64,000 nucleotides of DNA from Anastrepha obliqua (Eukaryota; Arthropoda; Insecta; Diptera; Tephritidae), in NCBI RefSeq assembly GCF_027943255.1, contig NC_072893.1:9548001-9612000 (forward strand). Reading direction: 5' to 3'. Position numbers and translations under genes: made by a program. Below, piece after piece: positions 1-10,285 of the stretch. The notes beneath the pieces were generated by a model. It was not told the DNA's origin and ran no database searches. It saw only the letters and a list, made by a program, of their open reading frames with translations. The first letter of the stretch is position 1; each line of letters starts with the position of its first letter.

Positions 1-75
1 TCTACCTGCTACTTGTCCCGACAAAAAAAAAACAAGTGTATGTACACATAATAGAAGTGAAACTTTTAAGGCAGA

Positions 76-134
76 CAAAGAAAGAGGGGGAGACCCGAGA
101 GAGAATGAGAGATAGAGAGAGAGAGAAAGAAAGA
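76..134. repeat. GA-rich microsatellite
   Basis: A purine-only stretch made of GAGA and GAAA units lies in otherwise AT-rich DNA. It is an ordinary simple repeat with no coding signal around it. Confidence 0.8.
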
Positions 135-403
135 ATGTATATCTAAATAATTTCACAACATTTGCAGAGAATACAAATAGACAAAATTTACAAAAAAAGG
201 AAAGGGCCTACCGGTATAAGTAAATGTCGGACACAAACCGTGGCAACAACGCGCACTACTCCGAGCGTTTATCACCCGCCCAAACGTAACGATTCTAGGA
301 CGGCAGCAAGCAACGGCACCAATTACCACAAGGCAATACTAATAAATCCGACGCCGGAATAGATAGCTTTTTATAGTACGCACAAGCACTAGCTAGGAAA
401 CGG

Positions 404-572
404 AAATAAGCGCCAAAATGTAGTCACCAAAAAAAAACGCCAATAAAATTGGGGCCAAAAAACGCCCCAAACAGTAGGTACCAAGTAAATATAACACCAA
501 AAAGTAGGCACCAAAAATATATTTCCTACAAGTTTGTACCAACAAACAAGCGCCAAAAAGTAGGCAGTGCTA
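404..572. repeat. degenerate tandem motif CACCAAAAAGTAGG
   Basis: The motif (G)CACCAAAAAGTAGGC and close variants recur about six times with irregular spacing, for example near 411-430, 470-482, 495-515 and 550-572. This looks like an old, diverged short tandem array. The reverse-strand open frame over it simply repeats W/F/V/P-rich residues from the motif and is not a gene. Confidence 0.5.
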
Positions 573-2039
573 TTTCTCACTAGAAATTAGCAACCACAAG
601 GAAAAATTCAGGAAAAATAGCCTAAAATGTATCTAAGATATATCTAAGGTATAGCTCTCTCTCTCCTTTTCCTCTACGTTACATCTGCCCAAACCGTTGC
701 ATGGCCTTGAAATTTTACTTTCCTTTTTCGCTCGTCCATCGACGCCTAAGAAGTTTCACTTCAAAAATATGGGCGATAAAGTGCGTGATTGCGAAGGTTA
801 TGTGGATATTTTATTTCATTTACCACGAAGCAACACAAAAGACTGAGCTAGAAGGGCCCAAGTGTCAGTGTATCATAACATTAAAAGTATAAAATATGTT
901 AAAATGATAGTATTTCAACGTGATTAGTACACACATACCTATATTTCTACATCAATATTAATATGTATGTATGTATGAATATTAAAGCTCCAATTTGTTA
1001 ACCTCCCAATTTATCATCAAAATTCTACGCCCCTACCTCAGCTAAGATAATATCGATTCACACTAAAATTCCATCCAAAGCCAACAAATGGCCTCTGATT
1101 TAACCTCTTCTCTCTTGCGTCTGGCCACTTTGGCATTTCATAGTTCGTCGTGTTGCTGACCACTTGTGCGCCCTTGGCAAAGGTGACATCACTTCTAAGT
1201 GCGACATTTGGAGTAGGAGAAGAAGAAAGTGGAAATTGCGCGGCGATGAAAACAATAAATTCATTTCTGCCGCCATGGCTATTCATTTCTCCACTTCTCA
1301 CTCGTCTTTTGCTGCTGCAAAATGCAAAGCAAAACGAGAAAAACACAATCCATTAAAACAAGGATCAAGCGAGTAGCAGCAACAAACATAGACAGAAATA
1401 TGGAAAAAGTGGCGACAAAAACTACTTTTTCCAAGGCAGACTACAAAGCGAGTGCTAGAATAATGAGGACACCAGCACGAGTGGTGAAGCGCCACCAATT
1501 GACCATTGTTTTAGTTGCTGCAAATTATTATTGTATTTGTATTTGTTAAACTCTGTTGGCTACCGCCTCGATGGTGACGCGGCATGCCAACAGCACGACT
1601 TGTGTGCTCGAATATGCCGAATAGGCAACCCTGTGGAATACGAAGTGGAGTAGAGCAGTGCAAAATCAAAAAGGAAAAAAATGTGGCAATTGTTATGGGG
1701 CAAAATGTTGCGGCAATTACTAAGAGAATGAGCGCAGCAGCAAAGGGACTGGGTGACCGGTGGGCTATTGCCAACAAATTTTACTCGTATACTGAAATTT
1801 ATGAATTGGGAAGGATGATGCCGTCGAATGAGTCGAGTGTAGATGGTTTGTGGTGAAAGTGTCGTTAGGGCATTAGTGCCATAAACTTTGTTGGGTAATA
1901 TGAGGTTAGATTAAGATTGTGACGCACCAACTGAGATATTCTACATTTGCATGTTTTATGGTTTTTTTTTCTTTTTTTTTTTTGTGGATGAAGGGGTACG
2001 TTCGAAGCGAATGTGGTGGGTTAAGGAGTGCTGGTCTTA
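573..2039. other. intergenic DNA, nothing recognised
   Basis: Several overlapping short frames exist on both strands between 1038 and 1856, but none shows a protein family motif, consistent splice sites or a codon pattern. A TATG microsatellite lies at about 961-985 and a T-rich run at about 1961-1983. I see no supported gene. Confidence 0.6.
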
Positions 2040-4830
2040 ATTTATGAATTTTTTCATATAAATAAATGAATTAAAAACATAAAATATATAAAAATATACA
2101 AAATCATAAAAAGTATTAAAAAAATAAAAAAATATAAAGAAAAATCATAAAAGTATAAAAAAAATTTAAAACAGTAAAAATAGTCATAAAAAATATAAAA
2201 AATAAACATAAAAAATCATAACTAAAATATAAAGAATAAAATGAAATATAAAAATTAAAGAACAAACGAAGTAAAACTATATATAAAAATCATTTAAAAA
2301 ATGTTTAAAAAAGCATAAAAAAATAAAAATAAATATAGAAAATCATAAAAAACATAGAAAATATAAAACATAAAAGAATAAGAAAATATAAAAAAACATA
2401 AAAACATATAAAAAAAAATTTTAAAAATTTAAAAAATAAAAATATGTACAAATATAACAAAAACATAAAAAAATGAACTTAAAAAATCATAAAAAATTAT
2501 AAAGAGTAACAATAAATTTAAAAATAAAAGAATAAACGAAGTAAAAAAATATATAAAAGATCATAGAAGCATAAGAAAATATAAAAAAAAAACATAAAAA
2601 ATATATTAAGAATAAAAATTAATATAAAAATAAAAGAATAAACGAAGTAAAAAAATATATAAAAAGTCATTAAACAAATTTTTAAAAAAGCATAAAAAAA
2701 TAAAAATAAATATAGAAAATCATAAAAAACATAGAAAATGTAAAAAAGCATAAAAAAATATAAGAAAAACATAAAAAAATATAAAAAAATTTAAACAGTA
2801 AAAATAGGCAAAAAAATATAAAAAAATAAACATAAAAAATAATTAAAAAAAAATATAAAAATAAAAGAATACACGAAGTAAGAAAATATATAAAAAATCA
2901 TTAAAAAATGTTTAAAAAAGCATAAAAAATTAAAATAAATATAGAAAATCATAAAAAACATAGAAAATGTAAAAAATCATAAAAGCATAAGAAAATATAA
3001 GAAAAACATAAAAAAATATAAAAAAATTTAAACAGTAAAAATAGGCATAAAAAATATAAAAAAATAAACATAAAAAATAATTAAAAAAAATATAAAGAAT
3101 AAAAATAAATATAAAAATAAAAGAATAAACGAAGTAGGAAAATATATAAAAAATCATTAAAAAATGTTTAAAAAGGCATAAAAAAATAAATATAGAAAAT
3201 CATAAAAACATAGAAAATATAAAAAATCATAAAAACATAAGAAAATATAAAAAACACAAAAAAATATAAAAAATTTAAACAGTCAAAATAGACACAAAAA
3301 ATATAAAAAAATAAACATAAAATTTCATAAAAAAAATGTAAAGAATAAGAATAAATATAAAAATAAAAGAATAAACGAAGTAAAAAAATATATAAAAAAT
3401 CATTAAAAAATGTTTGAAAAAGCATAAAAAAATAAAAATAAATATAGAAAATCATAAAAAACATAGAAAATATAAAAAATCGTAAAAACATAAAAACATA
3501 AAAAAATATAAAAAATCATAAAAGCATAAGAAAATATAAAAAGCCATAAAAAATATAAAAAATTTAAACAGTCAAAATAGACATAAAAACTATAAAAAAA
3601 ATAAACATTAAAAATCATAAAAAAATGTTTCAAAAAGCATAAAAAATTAAAAATAAATATAGAAAATCATAAAAAACATAGAAAGTATAAAAAATCATAA
3701 AAGCATAAGAAGATATAAAAAAATATAAAAAAATTTAAACAGTAAAAACAGGCATAAAAATTATAAAAAAATAAACTTAAAATTTCATAAAAAAATGTAA
3801 AGAATAAAAATAAATATAAAAATAAAAGAATAAATGAAGTAAAAAAATATATAAAAGATCATTAAAAAAATGTTTCAAAAATCATAAAAAAATAAAAATA
3901 AATAGATAAAATCATAAAAAACATAGAAAATATAAAAAATCATAAAATCATAAGAAAATATAAAAAACATAAAAAAATTAAAAAAATTTAAACAGTAAAA
4001 ATAGACATAAAAAATATAAAAAAATAAACATAAAATTTCATAACAAAATGTAAAGAATAAAAATAAATATAAAAATAAAAGAATAAACGAAGTAAAAAAT
4101 ATATAAAAAATCATTAAAAAATGTTTGAAAAAGCATAAAAAAATAAAAATAAATGTAGAAAATCATAAAAAACATAGAAAATATAAAAAATCATAAAAAC
4201 ATAAGAATATATAAAAAAACATAAAAAAATATAAAAAACGTAAAAGAAAACTAATATAAAAAAAAATTTTTAAATTTAAAAAATAAAAATATTTATATAC
4301 AAATATAAAAAGAAATAAGAAAAATACACTTAAAAAATCATAAAAAATATGAAGAATAAAAATAAAGATTAAATTCATAAAAGCAAATGTAAAAGAAACT
4401 TTTAAAAAACATTAAAAAAATATAAAAAAGCATAAAAAATTACAAAAAAAAAAAATAAATATAAAAAAAGTCATAAAAAGCATACAAACTATAAAATTAT
4501 AAAAAATCATAAAAACAAAAAAATATAAATAAATATAAATAATACAATAAAAAATTAAAGAAAAACATGAAAAAATATAGAAATATATAAACAAATATAA
4601 AAGAAAACCTTAAGATATTATAAAAATAAAACATAAAAAAATTAAAAAAAAAAAATATAAAAATATATAAAAAACATGTAAAAAAATAATAAAAAACAGA
4701 AAAAATATAAAAAATATAAATAAATATAAATAAATAAAATCACAAAAAATAAAAAAAATATATAACAAACATAAAAAAATAAAAATAAAACAACATAAAA
4801 ACATATAAAAAAAATAAAAATAAATGGAAA
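2040..4830. repeat. AT-rich satellite-like array, period about 230-255 bp
   Basis: About 2.8 kb consists almost only of A and T, with rare fixed C/G landmarks that return in register. The landmark AACGAAGTA falls near 2266, 2535, 2642, 2873, 3129, 3375 and 4087, with a variant near 3835. TTTAAACAGT falls near 2790, 3027, 3275, 3562, 3735 and 3988. The usual spacing is about 230-255 bp, with some shortened or doubled units. A second layer of short CATAAAAAA/ATATAAAAAA units runs through each monomer. Order decays after about 4380 into less regular AT sequence. The long F/Y/I/L-rich reverse frames here are composition artefacts. Confidence 0.8.
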
Positions 4831-5232
4831 ATGCCTGATTGGCATTTGTACAATGTGTGGAATTATTTTATATTTATTCTTATTCCTTTTATTGTTTGTT
4901 AAAAATTGTTGTTTTGTTAAATTTAAAAATAAATAAATATAAAAGCAGCTAAGGCAATTCGCGCAATTCTTAAATTAAGCTGGATATGAAAATATGAATA
5001 TCAAATTACTTTAATATGTCATTCACACCTTTTATCACATATCCGTAACGCCCCTGTCACGGGTAAGTGACAAATAACTACCTTAAGCAAGTCATATTGG
5101 AGAAATACATTTATGACGAATATCTTCTGCTACAGCTCATCTCTATATTAGCGCATAATATTCAATATGAAATTTTAAAACTCTTTTATTGCATAAAAAC
5201 AACTTTAACTTATCGGTTTTCTTTCTTTACAG
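4831..5232. other. unique-looking sequence upstream of a candidate mini-exon
   Basis: Composition returns to normal. A consensus splice donor, GGTAAGTG, starts at about 5062. The acceptor described in the next entry lies 170 bp downstream. No coding frame upstream of the donor is convincing, because the frame that would join the better mini-exon frame meets a stop at 5046-5048. Confidence 0.3.
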
Positions 5233-5285
5233 CCTCGTCCAAGCCAAACTTCCAGAAATATTCATTCTGCAGGAACTCTGTGAAG
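5233..5285 (+). CDS. candidate internal mini-exon of an unknown gene
   Basis: A strong acceptor (polypyrimidine run TTTTCTTTCTTTACAG ending at 5232) and a good donor (AAG then GTAGGT at 5286) bracket 53 bp. Two of the three frames are open. Frame 2 reads LVQAKLPEIFILQELCE, which is protein-like, and frame 3 reads SSKPNFQKYSFCRNSVK. If real, this would be one small exon of a gene whose other exons lie outside or far away in this repeat-filled DNA. I do not recognise the peptide, and a chance pairing of splice-like motifs is a serious alternative. Confidence 0.2.
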
Positions 5286-5795
5286 GTAGGTTACCAATGG
5301 AAAAATTTAATTAAAAATCCAGCAGAACGCAAAATGTTGCATATTTGCTGAAGGTTGTACGTGTGAATGTATGTGTGAATGTATGTAAGAATGGATGAAT
5401 GTATGCGTGTTTATACAAGCAAAATGAATTCCTCCTGGCACACCCATATGGAATCGATAGCATTGCATCAATGATTTGCAAAGATGTATCAATAAGCCAA
5501 ATATCAAAAGTTATTTGTTTTTATGGGAATTAATTAAATTCTCGACATATCAACTAAAAGTGTGTTGGGAAAGTGATTAAAAGTCATCAAAATATTATGA
5601 TAAATTTGATAGAAAAGCAAAATAGCATTTGAATTGATACACTTGCATGAATGTTCATAATGTTTTGAAGTTAAAAAAAAAAAAAAAAAATGAATTCAAA
5701 GTTATTTGCTCTTTATTTCATTAACATTGCCGGAGTACTGAGATAATTATGAAAGCATTTGGGGCACTCTTTTATTAACCTAACACTTTTCTAAC
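5286..5795. other. intergenic or intronic DNA
   Basis: Contains a short TGTATG-type simple repeat near 5356-5405 and an A-run near 5672-5690. No coding signal was seen. Confidence 0.5.
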
Positions 5796-5799
5796 TGAC

Positions 5800-6990
5800 A
5801 TATTTTTGAAGAGCTAGAAGGTTTTGAACGCTTCTTAAGAGACGAGAGAGCTGGATTTCACCCTCAACGAAACTGCGTTGACCAAGCCAATACTCTTCGT
5901 ATAATAATAAAAGAACAATCAGTTGAGTGGCGCTCACCGCTTTACATGTTGCTCGTCGACTTTGAGAAGGCATCCGACTCAATCAAACGCGACTCAATAT
6001 GGCAGGCATTGAGTAGAAAGTGAGTTCTCGCTAAGATAATCTGCCTCATCGGAACCCTTTATGAGAACTCCGAGCTGGCAGTACTTCAAATGGCAATTTC
6101 AGCGACCCATTCACCACCAACGCAGGCGTAAGGCAAGATTGTTCCCTGTCGGCCGTTCTCTTGGCCATCAATTGGGCCAATTGACCCAGCCCAAAAGAGA
6201 CATCGGCTAGAGTTTCACCAAACATCTTGAGGACGTGGACTTCGCTGATGGCATCCGCCTTTACTCGTATTACTAGTACACACTCGGTGGCATGCAAGCA
6301 AAGGCGGACATACCAGTCACGCTGGCATGCACTGTCGGACTGGAGGTCAACATCGCCAAGTCGAAAGCTATGAGAGTCTGCGCAATAAAGCGAGGCAGAT
6401 AATGGTTGACGAGTGCCCGGTGGAATTTGTCGAAAGCTTCTGGTACCTCGGTGCACTATTACGACTGATGGCTGAAAAAATGAAGATGTCAACTGTAGGA
6501 TAAACAATGAAATGACGACGTTCGGGCGAATGCACACAGTAAGGGCGAGTTCTCAAATCTTTAGGTGATCTGAACTGCTAATATTAGGCTCATGTGTGTA
6601 GGCAGTATTGTTGCATAAAAGTGAAACGTGGCTGGTTTAAAACATCATCACACAGAGGCTACAATCTTTCGTCAACAAATACCGCCGCATCATCTGTATT
6701 CTGGCCGAACACCATCAGCAAGGACGCGCTGTGGAGATCAACGAATGAGGAGCTTATCCTATGGCAGCAAACATGGCGATGAGTAGGTCAAACACTTAGA
6801 AAACCACCAGATACCATCACAAGAATGGCCCTGGACTGGAGCCCGCAGTGGAGCAGAGATCGCGGTCGGCCAAATATGAATTGGCGAAGGTCGTTGCTCC
6901 GCAGCTAACAAGTGCCGATATCACATAGAATGGCGCAGAAACAAAAGCACAGAACAGTAATGATGTATGCATGTTCGGCAAAAAATGCGG
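5800..6990 (+). pseudogene. non-LTR retrotransposon RT fragment, RTE/CR1-like
   Basis: Stepping through frames gives an ordered reverse transcriptase: a fingers segment near 5810-5985 ending in LVDFEKASDSIKRDSIW (palm motif A), GVRQDCSLSAVL near 6125-6160 (motif B), then FADGI at 6241-6255 where the active-site FADD should be. Downstream come FWPNTISKDALW (about 6700-6735) and WSPQWSRDRGRPNMNWRR (about 6838-6892), which resemble the C-terminal part of this class. Numerous stops and frameshifts break it. The second active-site aspartate reads as glycine, so the copy is dead. The clade is tentative. Confidence 0.7.
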
Positions 6991-7019
6991 TCTCAAGCCA
7001 CGTGTCGTACTCTGAATGT

Positions 7020-7890
7020 ACAACTTGGTGGTTCTGCCAATTTTGACCTACGGTTGTCTAGTTTGGTGGATAGCTCTTCGGAAGGGCCATCAAACCACAA
7101 AATGTGAGAGAGTACAGAGGACTGCAAGTACTGGCTTCACTGGGACATGTCGAAGATGCCACCCTTAACGTCATTCTGCACTTACTTCCCGTTGATGTTC
7201 AAGTTCAAATCATTCCTGCTCAGAACGCTAATAGGTTGAAGGAAGTTGACCTCTGAGGCAGATTTCTTTTGCCTTCTCTGTATTTTGTACAGATATCTCC
7301 ATTCGCAAAATGGAGTTTGAGGGTTGTGGGAGGGAAGAGTCTGCACGGACATAAGTATTTCTAAGGATTCAAGATGGAATCTGTAGTGGGAGATGACTTT
7401 AAACTGCTGAAAGTTAATAGTGTTTTTTCAAGCAGAGGTCTTCGTGTTCCTTCAGGCATGCAAAATATTTAGGGATTGTTGTTGGGGGGAGGGGGACATA
7501 GATATCTTTTGAAGCTGTGATCAAGGCCCTGTCGTCAGCAAATTACAGCTCTCTTCTGGTCAACTCCTGTAAGGAGGAGATCAAATCTCTTGGGTGTGCA
7601 GGAAACATTTCTCAACAAGAGATAAGAAGCAATACAGGTGGAGTTCTATCTTATCGTGCGCTATCTCGAAAACACTTAGGCCTCAGTACGAAAGAAGCGA
7701 ATGTTTAAGATGCTGAGTATCCCCGCCATTCAATTTCAAACTCGTAGCAATATTCACCGGTCCTCGGGTGATCGGAGTAGCTGGGACTTCCGTTCAACCC
7801 GCATTGCAGCAGCTGTGGGAATCCTGCAGAAAAAGATACTGTTGAACAATTTCTTTGCAAATATCTACGGTTTGGCGCTTGAAGTTCTGT
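7020..7890 (+). pseudogene. R1/I-group non-LTR fragment (RT tail and RNase H pieces)
   Basis: The start reads LVVLPILTYGCLVWW followed by a KCERVQRTAS-type block, the thumb region downstream of RT in R1/LOA-type elements. After a badly degraded gap, 7515-7600 reads AVIKALSSANYSSLLVN, matching the region after the third acidic residue of the RNase H domain. Near 7810-7870 a CSSCG...DTVEQFLCK segment looks like the C-terminal zinc-knuckle block. The piece is deleted internally and frameshifted. It abuts the preceding RT fragment and was probably inserted separately. Confidence 0.55.
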
Positions 7891-8019
7891 AGTGTGCCTT
7901 TTGGAGATAGCCTGGGGCAGTTCTCCTCCACTACATCAACAGCACTGGCTGGCTGTAGATAGTTTCTCTTCCTTTAAGTTTTCTATCTTTTCGCAGGCAG
8001 TGGTCTAGTGTTAATGTGG

Positions 8020-9300
8020 CAGTGTAACCCTCGTTTTTTTATCTGACTTATCCGGTCCTTACGGTTGCTCTGTCTGACGGTCCATCAATCCCCATAACCT
8101 ACGATTACAACAGGCGAAGTAATGGGGTTTTCCCCGGCAGCGCTCCATACTGCGGTATGCGATTTTAAGCACACCTTGATTTGGGAATTGGTTGGTGTGG
8201 TACTCTCTGTATAGATAATTGAATGGTCACCACATAAGCCGTTTAGATGGATGGAGGTTTAGCCAATCCGCACACCCTTTTGAGATTGAAATTTGAAATT
8301 TGAATAGGTCGAGCCAATTCAAGAGATTTGGTGGCTTCTAAAACACTCAGGCTAAAAATTCCATTGTATTTAGAGCTCTGGAAAGAGGGTAGATAGTCAA
8401 GGTGGAAAGGAGGAAAGTATCAGAGAAAGAGATAGGAAAGAATGGAGACAGAGATAGAGGTAGTTAGACCTGTGAGAATTTTCCAGATTCTTTGGCAAAT
8501 CTGTAAATATCCTCCAATTTTAGAATATTACTCATTCTCATGACATTGGAACCCAAAACTCGTAGCCGTGCTCTAGCAAAGGCAGGACACTCACAGAGAA
8601 AAAGTGCTCAGTGCTACCCGCCTCCTCCAAGCAAGACAGGCACATTGGGTTCTCAATGCTTCCAATGGTGGTCATATGCTGACCCCATGAATTGTGTCCT
8701 GTAATGATGCCGACCATTAACCGAATATCTTTCCTTCTAAGTTTTAGTAGAAAGTTTGACAGTTTTCTGTTCGGACTTGTCACAAACCACTTTGCAGTTC
8801 TCCAGCGTTCTAGACCGGACCATCGCTCTTTATGTAGGTTGCCTACATAATCGCTGATGCAATTCATGATTCCTGCGGAACTGATTCCGATTATTGGCTC
8901 TCGTTCCTGTGGGGAACTGCTGATCTACGGTTGACCAATTCATCGGCAACCTCGTTTCCTTGAACACCGGAGTGTCCTAGAACCGATATAAGTACCAGCC
9001 TGTTTTATCTTGCGACAGAATTAAGTTTCTTCTTACATTCGTGAACAGCCTTTGAGGTTTTCTTCGCGTTCTCTGAGGGCACTCAGTGCAGCCTGACTGT
9101 CATTGAAAACTCCAATCTGTTTCCCGCTCCATCTCCTCTCGATTATCCATTCAACTACTTTCAGGATGGCAAAAATTTCCGTTTGGAAAACAGTTGCCAT
9201 TTCCCCCATAGCACTGTGATAATTATTACTTCCCTCTTAGTTCGTAGTGACGATCTAACCACCACTTAAGCCTCCTCTTCGGGGAAAGGAGACCAACGTG
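8020..9300 (+). repeat. dispersed repeat D, split by a non-LTR insertion
   Basis: Bases 8060-8235 match 36905-37170 in the same orientation. Shared blocks include GTAATGRGGTYYYCC, TTTYAAGCACACCTTG and GGTACTCTCYRTATAGAT. The match resumes at 9246-9300, where AAGGAGACCAAC aligns to 37293-37304. Between these parts lies a reverse-oriented family A fragment (8283-9245), so that fragment appears to have inserted into a D copy. D may be the untranslated part of a retrotransposon, but no open frame shows its identity. Confidence 0.6.
8283..9245 (-). pseudogene. family A non-LTR: RNase H and C-terminus
   Basis: The reverse strand matches the plus-strand copy at 12060-14137 over most of its length. 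Read backwards from about 9240, it gives a degraded RNase H domain (FNDSQAALSAL-like, about 9090-9110) and then an open 109-residue C-terminal segment (8867-8538) containing RLMVGIITGHNSWGQH and CLSCLEEAGSTEHFF, a cysteine-histidine block typical of RNase H-bearing non-LTR elements. It ends in the untranslated tail with TTCAAATTTCAA repeats (about 8283-8300). The 5' part of the element, including RT, is absent. Confidence 0.7.
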
Positions 9301-9353
9301 ATAACCGACATTCCTACCTATAGTTTTTAACTCATGTCTTTATCTGCATAATA

Positions 9354-10283
9354 AAGGGTGGTTAAGTTTCAAGGGCCGGTATTGATTTTGAATAAAATAC
9401 AATTTTTATAAAAAATTATTGTCATATCTCTATATTATGATAATATTGGTATGGCTCAATTACGTATTGAATAAAATATTGGCCAACTGGCCGCCGCCGC
9501 CTCGGCAGCTCACCTCCATCCGATGGTCCAAATTTTCGATGACGCTGAGGCATACTTGAGGTTCTATGCCGTTAATGTGCCGAATTATCTCATCCTTTAG
9601 CTCTCGAATTGTTGCTGGCTTATCGACGTACACCTTTTTTTTCAAATAACTCCAAAAAAAGAAGTCCAACGGTGTCAAATCACATGATCTTGGCGGTCAA
9701 TTGACATCGCCGCGACGTGAGATTATTCGGCCATCAAATTTTTCGCGCAAAAGAGCCATTGTTTCGTTAGCTGTGTGACAAGTGGCACCGTCCTGTTGGA
9801 ACACATATCGTCCACATCCATATCTTCCAATTCGGGCCATAAAAAGTTCGTTATCATCTCACGATAGCGAACACTATTCACAGTAACTGCCTGACCGGCC
9901 TCATTTTGGAGAATAAACGGCCCAATGATGCCGCCGGCCCATAAACTGCACCAAACAGCCACTCTTTGTGGGTGCATTGGTTTTTCGGCAATTACTCTTG
10001 GATTATCATTCGCCCAAATGTGGGAATTCCTTCTTATTGACGAATCCACTGAGGAAAATATGTGCCTCATCACTGAAGCTGAAGTGCGCGATATGCATTT
10101 TGATTTGAACGCCCGTTTTCATAATAAGCCTAAATAACTTTAACGCGTTGCTCGATTATGTATGTTTCCATGATTGAAATTGAGTTATCTGAGATTGAAT
10201 AATTTCAAATTAAAGCCAGAAAAAAGGTTCACGGTTAGTTGTGATTCACATTCAATATCGGCCCTTGAAATTTAACCACCCTT
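9354..10283 (-). mobile_element. DD41D (rosa-type) Tc1/mariner element, internally deleted
   Basis: Terminal inverted repeats are about 30 bp: AAGGGTGGTTAAGTTTCAAG at 9354, and its near-perfect reverse complement ending at 10283. A TA duplication flanks both ends (9352-9353 and 10284-10285). At 930 bp it is shorter than an intact member (roughly 1.3 kb, from family knowledge). The missing DNA is the N-terminal coding half. The ends look good enough to have been cross-mobilised. Confidence 0.88.
9460..10171 (-). pseudogene. DD41D transposase remnant
   Basis: A start at 10171 gives METYIIEQRVKVI, then after about 30 codons the frame jumps straight to FSDEAHIF, so the helix-turn-helix region is deleted. 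The block RVAVWCSLWAGGIIGPF and AVTVNSVRYREMITNF follow (about 9985-9850). The second catalytic block QQDGATCHTA is present only after a frameshift near 9808. A stop follows in GDVN*PPRSCD, and the third block is LTPLDFFFWSYLK (about 9678-9640). By spacing, the second and third acidic residues are 41 apart. All three catalytic blocks survive but not in one frame. Confidence 0.85.
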
Positions 10284-10285
10284 TA

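Noticed and set aside
1038..1856. Overlapping frames of 66-102 codons on both strands
   Set aside because: They overlap on opposite strands, lack motifs and lack credible splice sites. Chance frames are more likely.
2518..4845. Many reverse-strand frames of 60-107 codons rich in F, Y, I and L
   Set aside because: They arise from an A/T-only repeat read backwards. Residue content follows composition and the frames repeat with the satellite.
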